Source: Anaerolineales bacterium UBA3071 (GTDB lineage Bacteria; Chloroflexota; Anaerolineae; UBA3071). From it: a stretch of DNA of 5,542 bases. Positions 1 through 5,542 of this stretch are shown piece after piece. The stretch is taken from the NCBI GenBank assembly GCA_002366755.1, contig DFBV01000198.1:4666-10207 (forward strand). Direction: 5' to 3'. A model generated the notes under the pieces. It ran no database searches. It had not been told where the DNA came from and worked only from the letters and a program-made list of their open reading frames with translations. Positions within the stretch are counted from its first letter, which is position 1; each line of letters begins with the position of its first letter. A program made the position numbers and the translations under genes.

Positions 1-672
1 GTGGGCGAGTTGGGTGGCTACATCGCCAACTCCAACGCCTGGCGGCAAGGCGACTGGCTGCGGGCGAACCTCACGCTGCGTGTGCCCGCCGAAAGCCTGG
101 AGACGGCGCTGGATCAAATCAAGGCACTGGCGGTCAAGGTGCAGCGGGAGAGCCTTTCGGGCGAGGACGTGACGGAGCAGTACACTGATCTGGGCGCTCG
201 CCTGCGCAATCTGGAGGCCACGGAGAAGGAGCTGCTGGCGCTGCTCACCGAGGTGCGGGAGAAGCCCAACTCCACCGCCGAGGACATCCTGGACGTGCAT
301 CGCCGCCTGAGCGAGATCAGGGGCGAGATCGAGCAGGTGAAGGGGCGGATGCAGTACCTGGAGCAGATGACGGCGATGGCCACCATTGACGTGGAACTGG
401 TGCCTGACCCCCTGGCTCAGCCGGTCGTCGAGCCGGGGTGGGCGCCGCTGCGCACACTGACGGAAGCATCGCGCTCCCTGGTGCGCAGCCTCAAGGGCTT
501 GGTGGACATCCTGATCTGGCTGGTGATCTACCTTCTGCCCATCTTGCTGCTGATCGCCATTCCTATCGTACTGCTGGTCCTGCTCATCCGTTGGCTGGTG
601 CGCCGGGGGCGAGACCGGAGAAGGGCGAAGAAGGAAATGGAGATGGAAACAGCGAGCCGTGAGGAGAACTAG
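1..672 (+). CDS. DUF4349-like membrane protein, C-terminal part (5' end outside window)
   Basis: The 223 visible codons look like the C-terminal part of a DUF4349 domain protein. The opening residues (GELGGYIANSN, then LTLRVPAESLETAL near residues 24-37) match the body of that domain as I recall it. The GTG at base 1 is therefore probably an internal valine, and the start, usually with an N-terminal lipoprotein or membrane signal in this family, lies upstream. Residues about 58-125 are rich in Glu, Arg and Leu with heptad-like spacing, suggesting a coiled coil. A long hydrophobic stretch at about 168-198 is followed by a strongly basic tail (RRGRDRRRAKK), which fits a membrane anchor with a cytoplasmic C-terminus. 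The coiled-coil part would then be outside the membrane. The stop is TAG at 670-672. The gene converges on the CNB/PH gene and shares its terminator region. Function is unknown; the family assignment is from memory of its pattern. Confidence 0.75.
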   Translation: MGELGGYIANSNAWRQGDWLRANLTLRVPAESLETALDQIKALAVKVQRESLSGEDVTEQYTDLGARLRNLEATEKELLALLTEVREKPNSTAEDILDVHRRLSEIRGEIEQVKGRMQYLEQMTAMATIDVELVPDPLAQPVVEPGWAPLRTLTEASRSLVRSLKGLVDILIWLVIYLLPILLLIAIPIVLLVLLIRWLVRRGRDRRRAKKEMEMETASREEN

Positions 673-675
673 CGC

Positions 676-705
676 CAGCGAGTCTGCGTCAGACTTCGAA
701 CGCTG
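676..705. other. Bulged hairpin just after the DUF4349 stop codon
   Basis: A perfect 6-bp inverted repeat (AGTCTG at 681-686 and CAGACT at 690-695, loop CGT) is flanked by a second complementary pair, CAGCG at 676-680 and CGCTG at 701-705. Together they form an 11-bp stem with a 5-nt one-sided bulge (TCGAA, 696-700). It starts 4 nt after the stop codon. No T tract follows, so it does not look like an intrinsic terminator. It could protect the mRNA 3' end, bind a protein, or be chance. Confidence 0.45.
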
Positions 706-744
706 ACGAGCGAACGGTCACTTGGCTGAACGGGAGGCTGAATG

Positions 745-778
745 AAGAAGGGCACTGGGGTTTCCCAGTGCCCTTCTT
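745..778. terminator. Probable bidirectional intrinsic terminator between convergent genes
   Basis: Arms at 745-759 and 764-778 are perfectly complementary over 15 bp, with a 4-nt loop (GTTT). The stem is GC-rich in its middle. Its base reads AAGAAG on the left and CTTCTT on the right, so each strand ends in a pyrimidine-rich, U-containing segment. It lies 72 nt after the DUF4349 stop and 4 nt beyond the stop of the opposing CNB/PH gene, so it can serve both. The U tracts are short, so efficiency on each strand is uncertain. Confidence 0.85.
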
Positions 779-782
779 TGCA

Positions 783-3194
783 CTAGGACCTACCAGCAGT
801 AAGGCGGTGGTACGCCTCGAACCATTCGGCCATCTCTGTCTGCCGCTGCCTGGCCTGGCGTTGCGCTTCTCGTGTCCGGTATGCCTCGATGCGTCGAAAG
901 ATCTCAGCCTGCACTTCCCGCGGATTGGACACGAACATGAAGTCGAAGCGGCCTATCTCGGCAGCAGTGTAGATCTCCACATGGCCGAAGTTGAACAAGT
1001 AGGCGAGGGGCCCGGGCAAATTGGCGATCACGTTTTGCACCATGCCCAGGCTCGCCTCACGCCGCTCCTCGGCGAAGAAGAGAGGTTTCTTTTCGATATC
1101 TATGATGCGTTCATTGGTCACGATATACACATCATTGCCCCAGTCGGCGTATTCCCACCAGAGCCAGAACACGCTGATGAAGGTAAACAAAAACCAGGGC
1201 AGCCAGAACACGGGTTCAGAGGGAATGAACTGCATCCTTCCCGACCCCACAGCAATTGCTGAAACGACGAGAAACGCGCACACCAACAGGGGTAGCCAAG
1301 CCCGCAAGACTAAGCGGAACCAATGCTTGCGCCAAGTGATGCGGTCTGGTTCCTGTCGACGCAGCCAGGGCCCGAGACGCAGTCCCTGCCAGTTAAGTCG
1401 TCTCGGTGATCGGTCGCCCCCCCCTTTCATCCCCCCCAATGGGGGGGACAGAGGGGGGGAGGGCACGGCACGTTTAGGCACGCGTAGTTCCAGTCCTATC
1501 TCCAGACGGCGATCCAGATTCTGGCGAACGCTCTCGCGGCGCTCAGCCTGCTCGCCTGCACGGGCACGTGCCACGCGCTCCAGGATGAGCTCCTTGACAC
1601 CCATCGGGTCGGGTGTGAAGGTGAAAGCGATAAGCCCCACCGGTGCAGCCGTTTGTATCTGCAGGCGACCGTAGTTCAAAAAGCTGCCCATCAACCCGCG
1701 TGTCCAACTCACGTCCTGGACCTGTCTCAAGGGGGCTTCAACGCGCCGCTCGGAAACAGGCCAGACTTGCTCCTGGTGAGTCACCCGTTGGGAGGTGATG
1801 ACCAGATAGTCGTTTCGCCAGTCAACATAGCACCATAGCGCGTACAGAGCGTCAAGAGCCAGCACCATCCAGATCATCGGCCGTGGAAGATAACCACCTG
1901 CCATCACGATCACAAGGATCACGGCGATGATCAGCGGAAGTAACAATCTCTGGACAGCGACGATGGGATGGCGGCGCATCTGCTCGATCACGATTTCGCC
2001 GTTCTGCAGCCAGGTGAAACGAGGCAGATCAAGCCGCTGTAGCGTCTCGGGGCGCAGATGGAGCTTCCTCCCCATGTCAGGGCGAGCGGATTGCGCCAGT
2101 TTGAAATCCTCTCGATGCAGAACCAGCCACTCTGTGTCGGTAACGGCTTCCACGCTGGCGTCGCGCAGGTCGCCGACGAAGAGGGATGTCTCGCCGAAAG
2201 ATTGACCGGCCTGCAAATAGGCGCGTGGTCGCTCACGGCCCAGATTGTCCACCGAGCGTATGATGGCCTCTCCCCTATCAAGAATGAAGAAGCTCATGCC
2301 CGGATGCCCCTGGGAGGTCACCATGTATCCCCGGGGATAGTGGATCCAGCGTACGTAGCCTGCCAGATGCCGCAGTTGGGCGGGTGTCAGGTTGGCGAAC
2401 GTAGGCGTGTTGTGAAGGCGGCCCACGACATCGGGAGGGTCCAACGCATCGCGCAGGTCAGGATAGGCCTCCAGCAACCACCGGAAGTCCTCCGCTGGCA
2501 GAGCATAGAGTTCTACTGGCGTGAGGGCCGTTGCAGAGAAGGATGATGCCTTGTTCAGCAACACAGATTCCCGGCCGAAGAAGTTGCCGGCAGTGAGCAC
2601 CCGCTCGCCCCCCGTACCTCTCAACTCGACCTGGCCCATACGAATCAGGTACAGTGGCGTGTCCTGCTCGCCAGCACGGAAGATGACCTGTTCCGGCTTC
2701 GCCGTGTGTTCCTCGATCAAGTTGGCCATGTTCATCACGGCCTGATCGTTCAGTTGGCGAAACACCGGCATGGACCGCAAGCAGCCGGCCAGTTCAGATG
2801 GCAGGAGCCGCTCACGCAATTCCGGGTACTGAGCCAGCAGGCGGCCAAACTCTGTGGCTGGGAATTGAAGGAGCACAGTGCCGCCCACGGCACGGGCTGT
2901 AGCTCGTTGGAGCTGTCCCCGAATCAGCGCGTAGCAACCGAAGTAATCCCCGGGGCTGAAGATTGTGCGAAACACCTCGCGTCCCGCCTCGTCCTTTGCA
3001 CTTTCACGCACTTGTCCGCTGGTGATGATGTAGAGAGCAGAGGGGGGGGCACCCTGACGGTAGATGACCTCGTTGGCCGAATAGTGGTGCTCTCGAACTC
3101 TCGTTGCCAGTGCCTGCAACTCATCGTCCGAAAGGCCCTGGAGTGGCAGCGTGCTTCGCAAGTGGGACACGATCTGTGTTTGTTGCAAGGCCAT
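783..3194 (-). CDS. Membrane protein with three cyclic-nucleotide-binding domains and two TM/PH-like modules
   Basis: This 803-residue protein has three CNB (cNMP/Crp-fold) domains at about 16-130, 141-250 and 263-372. Two modules follow, each a pair of membrane helices (about 416-433 and 439-457; 632-650 and 661-681) plus a bacterial PH-like (DUF304/bPH2-type) domain (about 458-545 and 683-772). There is no helix-turn-helix, so it is not a Crp/Fnr transcription factor. Four helices place CNB and PH domains all on the cytoplasmic side. CNB3 has FGETSLFVGDLRDASV, aligning with the phosphate-binding cassette FGE...R.AS (E335, R344). CNB1 has Cys and CNB2 has Arg where that Glu should be, so those two are probably degenerate. 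A Pro/Gly-rich linker (about 577-594) comes from a GC palindrome. The ATG at 3194 is chosen over the in-frame TTG at 3209 because GGAGG lies 5 nt upstream of the ATG and nothing similar precedes the TTG. The gene follows uvrC by 24 nt. A role as a cNMP-responsive membrane sensor or scaffold is inferred. Confidence 0.87.
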   Translation of the reverse strand: MALQQTQIVSHLRSTLPLQGLSDDELQALATRVREHHYSANEVIYRQGAPPSALYIITSGQVRESAKDEAGREVFRTIFSPGDYFGCYALIRGQLQRATARAVGGTVLLQFPATEFGRLLAQYPELRERLLPSELAGCLRSMPVFRQLNDQAVMNMANLIEEHTAKPEQVIFRAGEQDTPLYLIRMGQVELRGTGGERVLTAGNFFGRESVLLNKASSFSATALTPVELYALPAEDFRWLLEAYPDLRDALDPPDVVGRLHNTPTFANLTPAQLRHLAGYVRWIHYPRGYMVTSQGHPGMSFFILDRGEAIIRSVDNLGRERPRAYLQAGQSFGETSLFVGDLRDASVEAVTDTEWLVLHREDFKLAQSARPDMGRKLHLRPETLQRLDLPRFTWLQNGEIVIEQMRRHPIVAVQRLLLPLIIAVILVIVMAGGYLPRPMIWMVLALDALYALWCYVDWRNDYLVITSQRVTHQEQVWPVSERRVEAPLRQVQDVSWTRGLMGSFLNYGRLQIQTAAPVGLIAFTFTPDPMGVKELILERVARARAGEQAERRESVRQNLDRRLEIGLELRVPKRAVPSPPLSPPLGGMKGGGDRSPRRLNWQGLRLGPWLRRQEPDRITWRKHWFRLVLRAWLPLLVCAFLVVSAIAVGSGRMQFIPSEPVFWLPWFLFTFISVFWLWWEYADWGNDVYIVTNERIIDIEKKPLFFAEERREASLGMVQNVIANLPGPLAYLFNFGHVEIYTAAEIGRFDFMFVSNPREVQAEIFRRIEAYRTREAQRQARQRQTEMAEWFEAYHRLTAGRS
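1417..1463. repeat. GC-rich palindromic element inside the CNB/PH coding sequence
   Basis: Runs of C8 (1417-1424) and C7 (1431-1437) are followed by G7 (1441-1447), G7 (1453-1459) and GGG (1461-1463). The inner C7/G7 arms pair around a 3-nt loop (AAT), and the outer arms pair as well. In the mRNA the bases between them partly pair too (U-A, G-U, U-G), giving a nearly continuous hairpin. It reads in frame on the minus strand as PSPPLSPPLGGMKGGGD, in the linker between the two TM/PH modules. It looks like a member of the dispersed palindromic repeats seen in Chloroflexota and cyanobacteria, but this is the only copy in the window, so repeat status is inferred. Confidence 0.6.
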
Positions 3195-3199
3195 GGTCG

Positions 3200-3204
3200 C
3201 CTCC
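3200..3204 (-). promoter_or_regulatory. Shine-Dalgarno site of the CNB/PH gene
   Basis: GGAGG on the minus strand sits 5 nt before the ATG at 3194. It lies within the 24-nt gap after the uvrC stop (TAG at 3219-3221). It decides the start: the upstream in-frame TTG at 3209 overlaps this region and has no ribosome binding site of its own. The close spacing would allow ribosomes finishing uvrC to reinitiate here. Confidence 0.8.
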
Positions 3205-3218
3205 AGCAAGTGAATCGA

Positions 3219-5087
3219 CTACAACTGCTCCTTCACCGCCCGCGCCGCGGGCCGCGTCATCCCCGGCACAGCGGCTAGTTCCTCCACCGACGCCTGGCGG
3301 ACGCCCTCCAGCGAGCCGAAAGCCTTCAGCAGGGACTGCCGCCGCCGCGGCCCGATGCCGTGAATCTGCTCCAGTTCCGATGCCAACGCTGCCTTCCGCC
3401 TTGCCCGCCGGTGGCTGCTGATGGCGAAACGATGCGCTTCGTCGCGGATTCGCTGCACCAGGAACAGCCCCTGCGAGCGGCGTGGCAACCGCAGCGGTTC
3501 ATCTCGATCTGGCAGAAACAGCTCCTCATGCTCCTTGGCCAGGGCGATGGTAGGCACCGTGTCCCGCAGGTCGTATTCCTCCAGCACCTCCAGGCCCACG
3601 TTGAGTTGCCCCCGGCCACCATCGAGCAGTACCAGGTCCGGCAGCAACGTCCACACGGCGTCGCTGGCCCGCGCCTTGCGGCCAGGGTCCTCGTCAGGCG
3701 GTTCCACGGCACGCCGGAAGCGGCGGCGCAGCACCTCTCGCATGGCGGCGTAGTCGTCTGGCTCTCCCTGCGCGCCGCGCCCTCGCACCCGAAAGCGACG
3801 GTAGTCGCTCTTGCGCGGCGTCCCCTGGGCGAAGACCACCATGCTGCCGACTGTGTGGTGGCCCTGGAGTGTGGAAACGTCGTAAGCCTCAATGCGCGCA
3901 GGTGGCGCGGCCAAACCCAGCGCCTTCTGCAACTCCGCCAGCGCCTGCACCTGCTTGCTCTTGTCCGCCTGCCACTGCTTGCGCAGGGCTGCCAGCATCT
4001 CCGTGGCGTTCTCCATAGCCATGTGCACCAGATCTCGCCCCTGCCCACGGCGGGGCACGCGCAGCGTTACCTTCGAGCCCCGTTTCGCGCTCAGCCACTC
4101 TGCGATGAGCGGGGCCTCGTCTACCGGCAAAGGCAGCAAAACCTCTGGCGGAACGTAGGCCGCCTGATCGTAGAACTGCTTGAGGAATGAGGGCATCACC
4201 TGTGCTTCGTCTTCCTCGCCTGCCCCCTCGAGGATGAACAACTCACGTCCGATGAGCTTGCCACGTCGGATGAAGAAGACCTGTGCGCAGGCGTCGCCAT
4301 CTTGGCGGGCCAAGGCGATGACGTCCCGGTCGGTCATGGTGGCGGAGACCACCTTCTGCCGCTCAACGATGCGCCGTGCGGCCTTGATCTGATCCCGGTA
4401 GAGAGCGGCGCGTTCGAAGCGCCAGTCGGTAGCGGCCGCCTGCATGCGCGCCTCCAAGTCCGCCAGTACATCTTCGCTCTCGCCGCGCAGGAAGCGAGCC
4501 ATCCTTCCCATCATCTCCCTGTATTCCGCCTGGCTCACCGCCCCGATGCATGGCCCCATGCAGCGCTGGATGTGGTAGTAGAGACAAGGGCGCTCATCCT
4601 TCCCCGTGATCTCTCGCCGGCAGGTGAGATAGGGAAAGACGCGCCGCAGGCCGTCCAGCGTCTGGCGCACGGTTCCTGGCGAAGCGTAGGGACCAAAGTA
4701 CCAGGCGCCATCCTGCACCATGCGCCGCGTGACGGTCACCCTGGGGAAGGAATCCTGCCAATGAATCTTGATGTAGGGATAGGTTTTGTCATCCCTTAGC
4801 CGAACGTTGAACCTGGGGCGGTGCTGCTTGATGAGCACATTCTCCAGCACCAGCGCTTCCAGCTCGTTCTCGGTGATGATCCAGTCAAAGTCGGTCACCT
4901 CTGCCGTCAGGCGGCGTGTCTTAGCATGATGTTGACCGGCACGCTGGAAGTAAGAACGTACACGGCTGCGCAGATTGACTGTCTTGCCCACATAGATAAC
5001 ATGACCTTGCGTCCCCTTCATCAAGTAGACGCCAGGCTTGGTCGGTAACGTGTCCAGTTTGGCCTGCAGTCGCTCGCTTACATTCAC
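3219..5087 (-). CDS. uvrC: UvrABC system protein C (excinuclease subunit UvrC)
   Basis: UvrC makes both incisions around a bulky DNA lesion after UvrA and UvrB have loaded, in cytoplasmic nucleotide excision repair. The N-terminal GIY-YIG nuclease (about 16-96) has GVY and IYVG, with Y32, R42 and E82 aligning to the catalytic Tyr, Arg and Glu of Thermotoga UvrC. Cysteines 156, 168, 176 and 180 have the C-X11-C-X7-C-X3-C spacing of the reported 4Fe-4S site. A UVR domain for UvrB contact lies at about 203-238. The RNase H-like 5' nuclease shows its DDH triad as D403 (YDVS), D489 (LLDGG) and H552 (DEAHRFA). Two helix-hairpin-helix motifs close the protein (about 572-622). At 622 residues it has the usual length and appears intact. 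Start: GTG at 5087 is preferred over the in-frame GTG at 5093, because the likely -10 box abuts 5093 and would place the transcript start at 5087. Neither start has a clear Shine-Dalgarno site. Using 5093 adds two residues. Confidence 0.98.
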   Translation of the reverse strand: MNVSERLQAKLDTLPTKPGVYLMKGTQGHVIYVGKTVNLRSRVRSYFQRAGQHHAKTRRLTAEVTDFDWIITENELEALVLENVLIKQHRPRFNVRLRDDKTYPYIKIHWQDSFPRVTVTRRMVQDGAWYFGPYASPGTVRQTLDGLRRVFPYLTCRREITGKDERPCLYYHIQRCMGPCIGAVSQAEYREMMGRMARFLRGESEDVLADLEARMQAAATDWRFERAALYRDQIKAARRIVERQKVVSATMTDRDVIALARQDGDACAQVFFIRRGKLIGRELFILEGAGEEDEAQVMPSFLKQFYDQAAYVPPEVLLPLPVDEAPLIAEWLSAKRGSKVTLRVPRRGQGRDLVHMAMENATEMLAALRKQWQADKSKQVQALAELQKALGLAAPPARIEAYDVSTLQGHHTVGSMVVFAQGTPRKSDYRRFRVRGRGAQGEPDDYAAMREVLRRRFRRAVEPPDEDPGRKARASDAVWTLLPDLVLLDGGRGQLNVGLEVLEEYDLRDTVPTIALAKEHEELFLPDRDEPLRLPRRSQGLFLVQRIRDEAHRFAISSHRRARRKAALASELEQIHGIGPRRRQSLLKAFGSLEGVRQASVEELAAVPGMTRPAARAVKEQL

Positions 5088-5093
5088 GCCCAC

Positions 5094-5122
5094 ATTTTAC
5101 CACAAGCAGCGTATTGGGTCAA
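5094..5122 (-). promoter_or_regulatory. Sigma70-type promoter of uvrC, apparently leaderless
   Basis: On the minus strand, TTGACC (5117-5122) and TAAAAT (5094-5099) are separated by exactly 17 bp; each hexamer differs from consensus at one base. Counting the last -10 base as -7 puts +1 at 5087, the G of an in-frame GTG of uvrC. No Shine-Dalgarno site is visible, which fits a leaderless message. No LexA-type box was recognised in the region. Confidence 0.7.
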
Positions 5123-5140
5123 CTACACGGGAATCGCAAG

Positions 5141-5168
5141 TTGCAGACATGGACAAGGTGAGTATAAT
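5141..5168 (+). promoter_or_regulatory. Promoter of the phosphatase/phosphodiesterase gene
   Basis: A perfect TATAAT -10 box lies at 5163-5168. TTGCAG at 5141-5146 is a weak -35 match (TTG conserved) with 16-bp spacing. The transcript would start near 5175, leaving a leader of about 34 nt with a Shine-Dalgarno site. It is divergent from the uvrC promoter, with 18 bp between the two -35 boxes. Confidence 0.6.
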
Positions 5169-5196
5169 CAACAGGCAACTGCCAATCACTCTTGAC

Positions 5197-5200
5197 GGAG
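5197..5200 (+). promoter_or_regulatory. Shine-Dalgarno site of the phosphatase/phosphodiesterase gene
   Basis: GGAG lies 8 nt before the GTG at 5209, a good spacing. It is only 2 nt from an alternative in-frame GTG at 5203, which is too close, so 5209 is the favoured start. Confidence 0.65.
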
Positions 5201-5208
5201 AAGTGCCT

Positions 5209-5542
5209 GTGACTTCAGCAAAAACACAAAACCGCAAAGCCCTGATCATCGGTCTGGATGGCGCGACTTTCGACGTCATGGACCCCCTGCTGGCCGCCGG
5301 TGAGCTTCCGCATCTGGCTAAACTGATGGCCGACGGCGTGTGGGGGCGATTGCGCTCCACCCTTCCCCCCAATTCCGCACCGGCCTGGACGGCTTTCCTG
5401 ACCGGCAAGAACCCCGGTCACTACGGCATTCTCAACTTCCGCTATCTGGACCTACACAATTACTCCGGCTACACCAGCCGGTTCGCCTCCTCGGCTGCCT
5501 TTGCTGGCCGAACCTTTCTCGACGCCATGAGCCAGCAAGGGC
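5209..5542 (+). CDS. Alkaline phosphatase superfamily protein, type I phosphodiesterase-like (3' end outside window)
   Basis: The first 111 residues are visible and the frame is open to the window edge. After a short polar N-terminus, residues 12-20 read LIIGLDGAT, the first metal-binding strand of this superfamily (D17). Residues 51-74 (TLPPNSAPAWTAFLTGKNPG, then HYGI) match the nucleophile region of nucleotide pyrophosphatase/phosphodiesterase relatives. By alignment with the FPTKTFPN motif of those enzymes, S56 is the candidate metal-bound nucleophile. Members hydrolyse phosphate mono- or diesters using two metal ions; the substrate cannot be told from this fragment. No signal peptide is seen, so a cytoplasmic location is likely, although some relatives are exported. 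The GTG start at 5209 is set by GGAG at 5197-5200. The gene is divergent from uvrC and not obviously related in function. The family is fairly sure, the exact enzyme unknown. Confidence 0.85.
   Translation, partial: MTSAKTQNRKALIIGLDGATFDVMDPLLAAGELPHLAKLMADGVWGRLRSTLPPNSAPAWTAFLTGKNPGHYGILNFRYLDLHNYSGYTSRFASSAAFAGRTFLDAMSQQG

Noticed and set aside
768..1674. Two plus-strand open frames (768-1262 and 1021-1674) opposite the CNB/PH gene
   Set aside because: They overlap each other and the well-supported minus-strand gene; their composition is that of antisense shadows with no recognisable motif.
3195..3209. TTG at 3209 as the start of the CNB/PH gene
   Set aside because: It adds only five residues (MLEAT), has no Shine-Dalgarno site, and overlaps the GGAGG that serves the ATG at 3194.
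3360..4190. 276-codon open frame on the plus strand opposite uvrC
   Set aside because: It lies wholly antisense to a clear uvrC, has no recognisable domain, and long open shadow frames are expected in GC-rich coding DNA.
5088..5093. GTG at 5093 as the start of uvrC
   Set aside because: It directly abuts the likely -10 box and so would not be in the transcript from that promoter. It remains possible if another promoter lies further upstream.
5161..5166. TATACT on the minus strand as a second -10 box for uvrC
   Set aside because: No acceptable -35 sequence lies 16-18 bp upstream of it, and the bases overlap the plus-strand TATAAT box.
5203..5208. GTG at 5203 as the start of the phosphodiesterase-like gene
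   Set aside because: GGAG is only 2 nt away, too close for initiation, whereas the GTG at 5209 has an 8-nt spacing.
5088..5208. SOS (LexA) box controlling uvrC
   Set aside because: No CTGT-N8-ACAG or GAAC-N4-GTTC type site was found. LexA sites in other phyla differ, so SOS control cannot be fully excluded.

Overview
The window is about 60% G+C by eye, with short intergenic gaps. It holds four protein genes: two complete and two cut by the window edges. The gene content and one protein architecture (three cyclic-nucleotide-binding domains fused to membrane-anchored PH-like modules) suggest a Chloroflexota-type bacterium. A GC-rich palindromic element encoding a Pro/Gly-rich linker points the same way. 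This placement rests on resemblance, not on a marker gene or a database search.

Layout. Positions 1-672 (+) hold the C-terminal part of a DUF4349-like membrane protein. A 110-bp convergent gap follows, with a bulged hairpin (676-705) and a perfect 15-bp stem (745-778) that probably terminates transcription from both sides. Positions 783-3194 (-) encode an 803-residue membrane protein with three CNB domains and two copies of a TM-hairpin/PH-like module. Only the third CNB domain keeps the Glu and Arg expected for cyclic nucleotide binding. Positions 3219-5087 (-) encode UvrC of nucleotide excision repair. The CNB/PH gene starts 24 nt after uvrC with its own Shine-Dalgarno site, so the two probably form one transcription unit. 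A divergent intergenic region (5088-5208) carries a promoter for each side. Positions 5209-5542 (+) hold the start of an alkaline-phosphatase-superfamily (type I phosphodiesterase-like) protein that runs off the window.

How they fit together. uvrC is a housekeeping repair gene, and the co-directional CNB/PH gene may simply be read through from its promoter; no functional link can be shown from sequence alone. The most notable points are the CNB3-PH-PH architecture with one apparently ligand-competent domain, the GC palindrome lying in frame inside that gene, and a uvrC promoter whose predicted start point falls exactly on a GTG codon, implying a leaderless mRNA. I found no CRISPR array, tRNA, rRNA, insertion sequence or phage gene.
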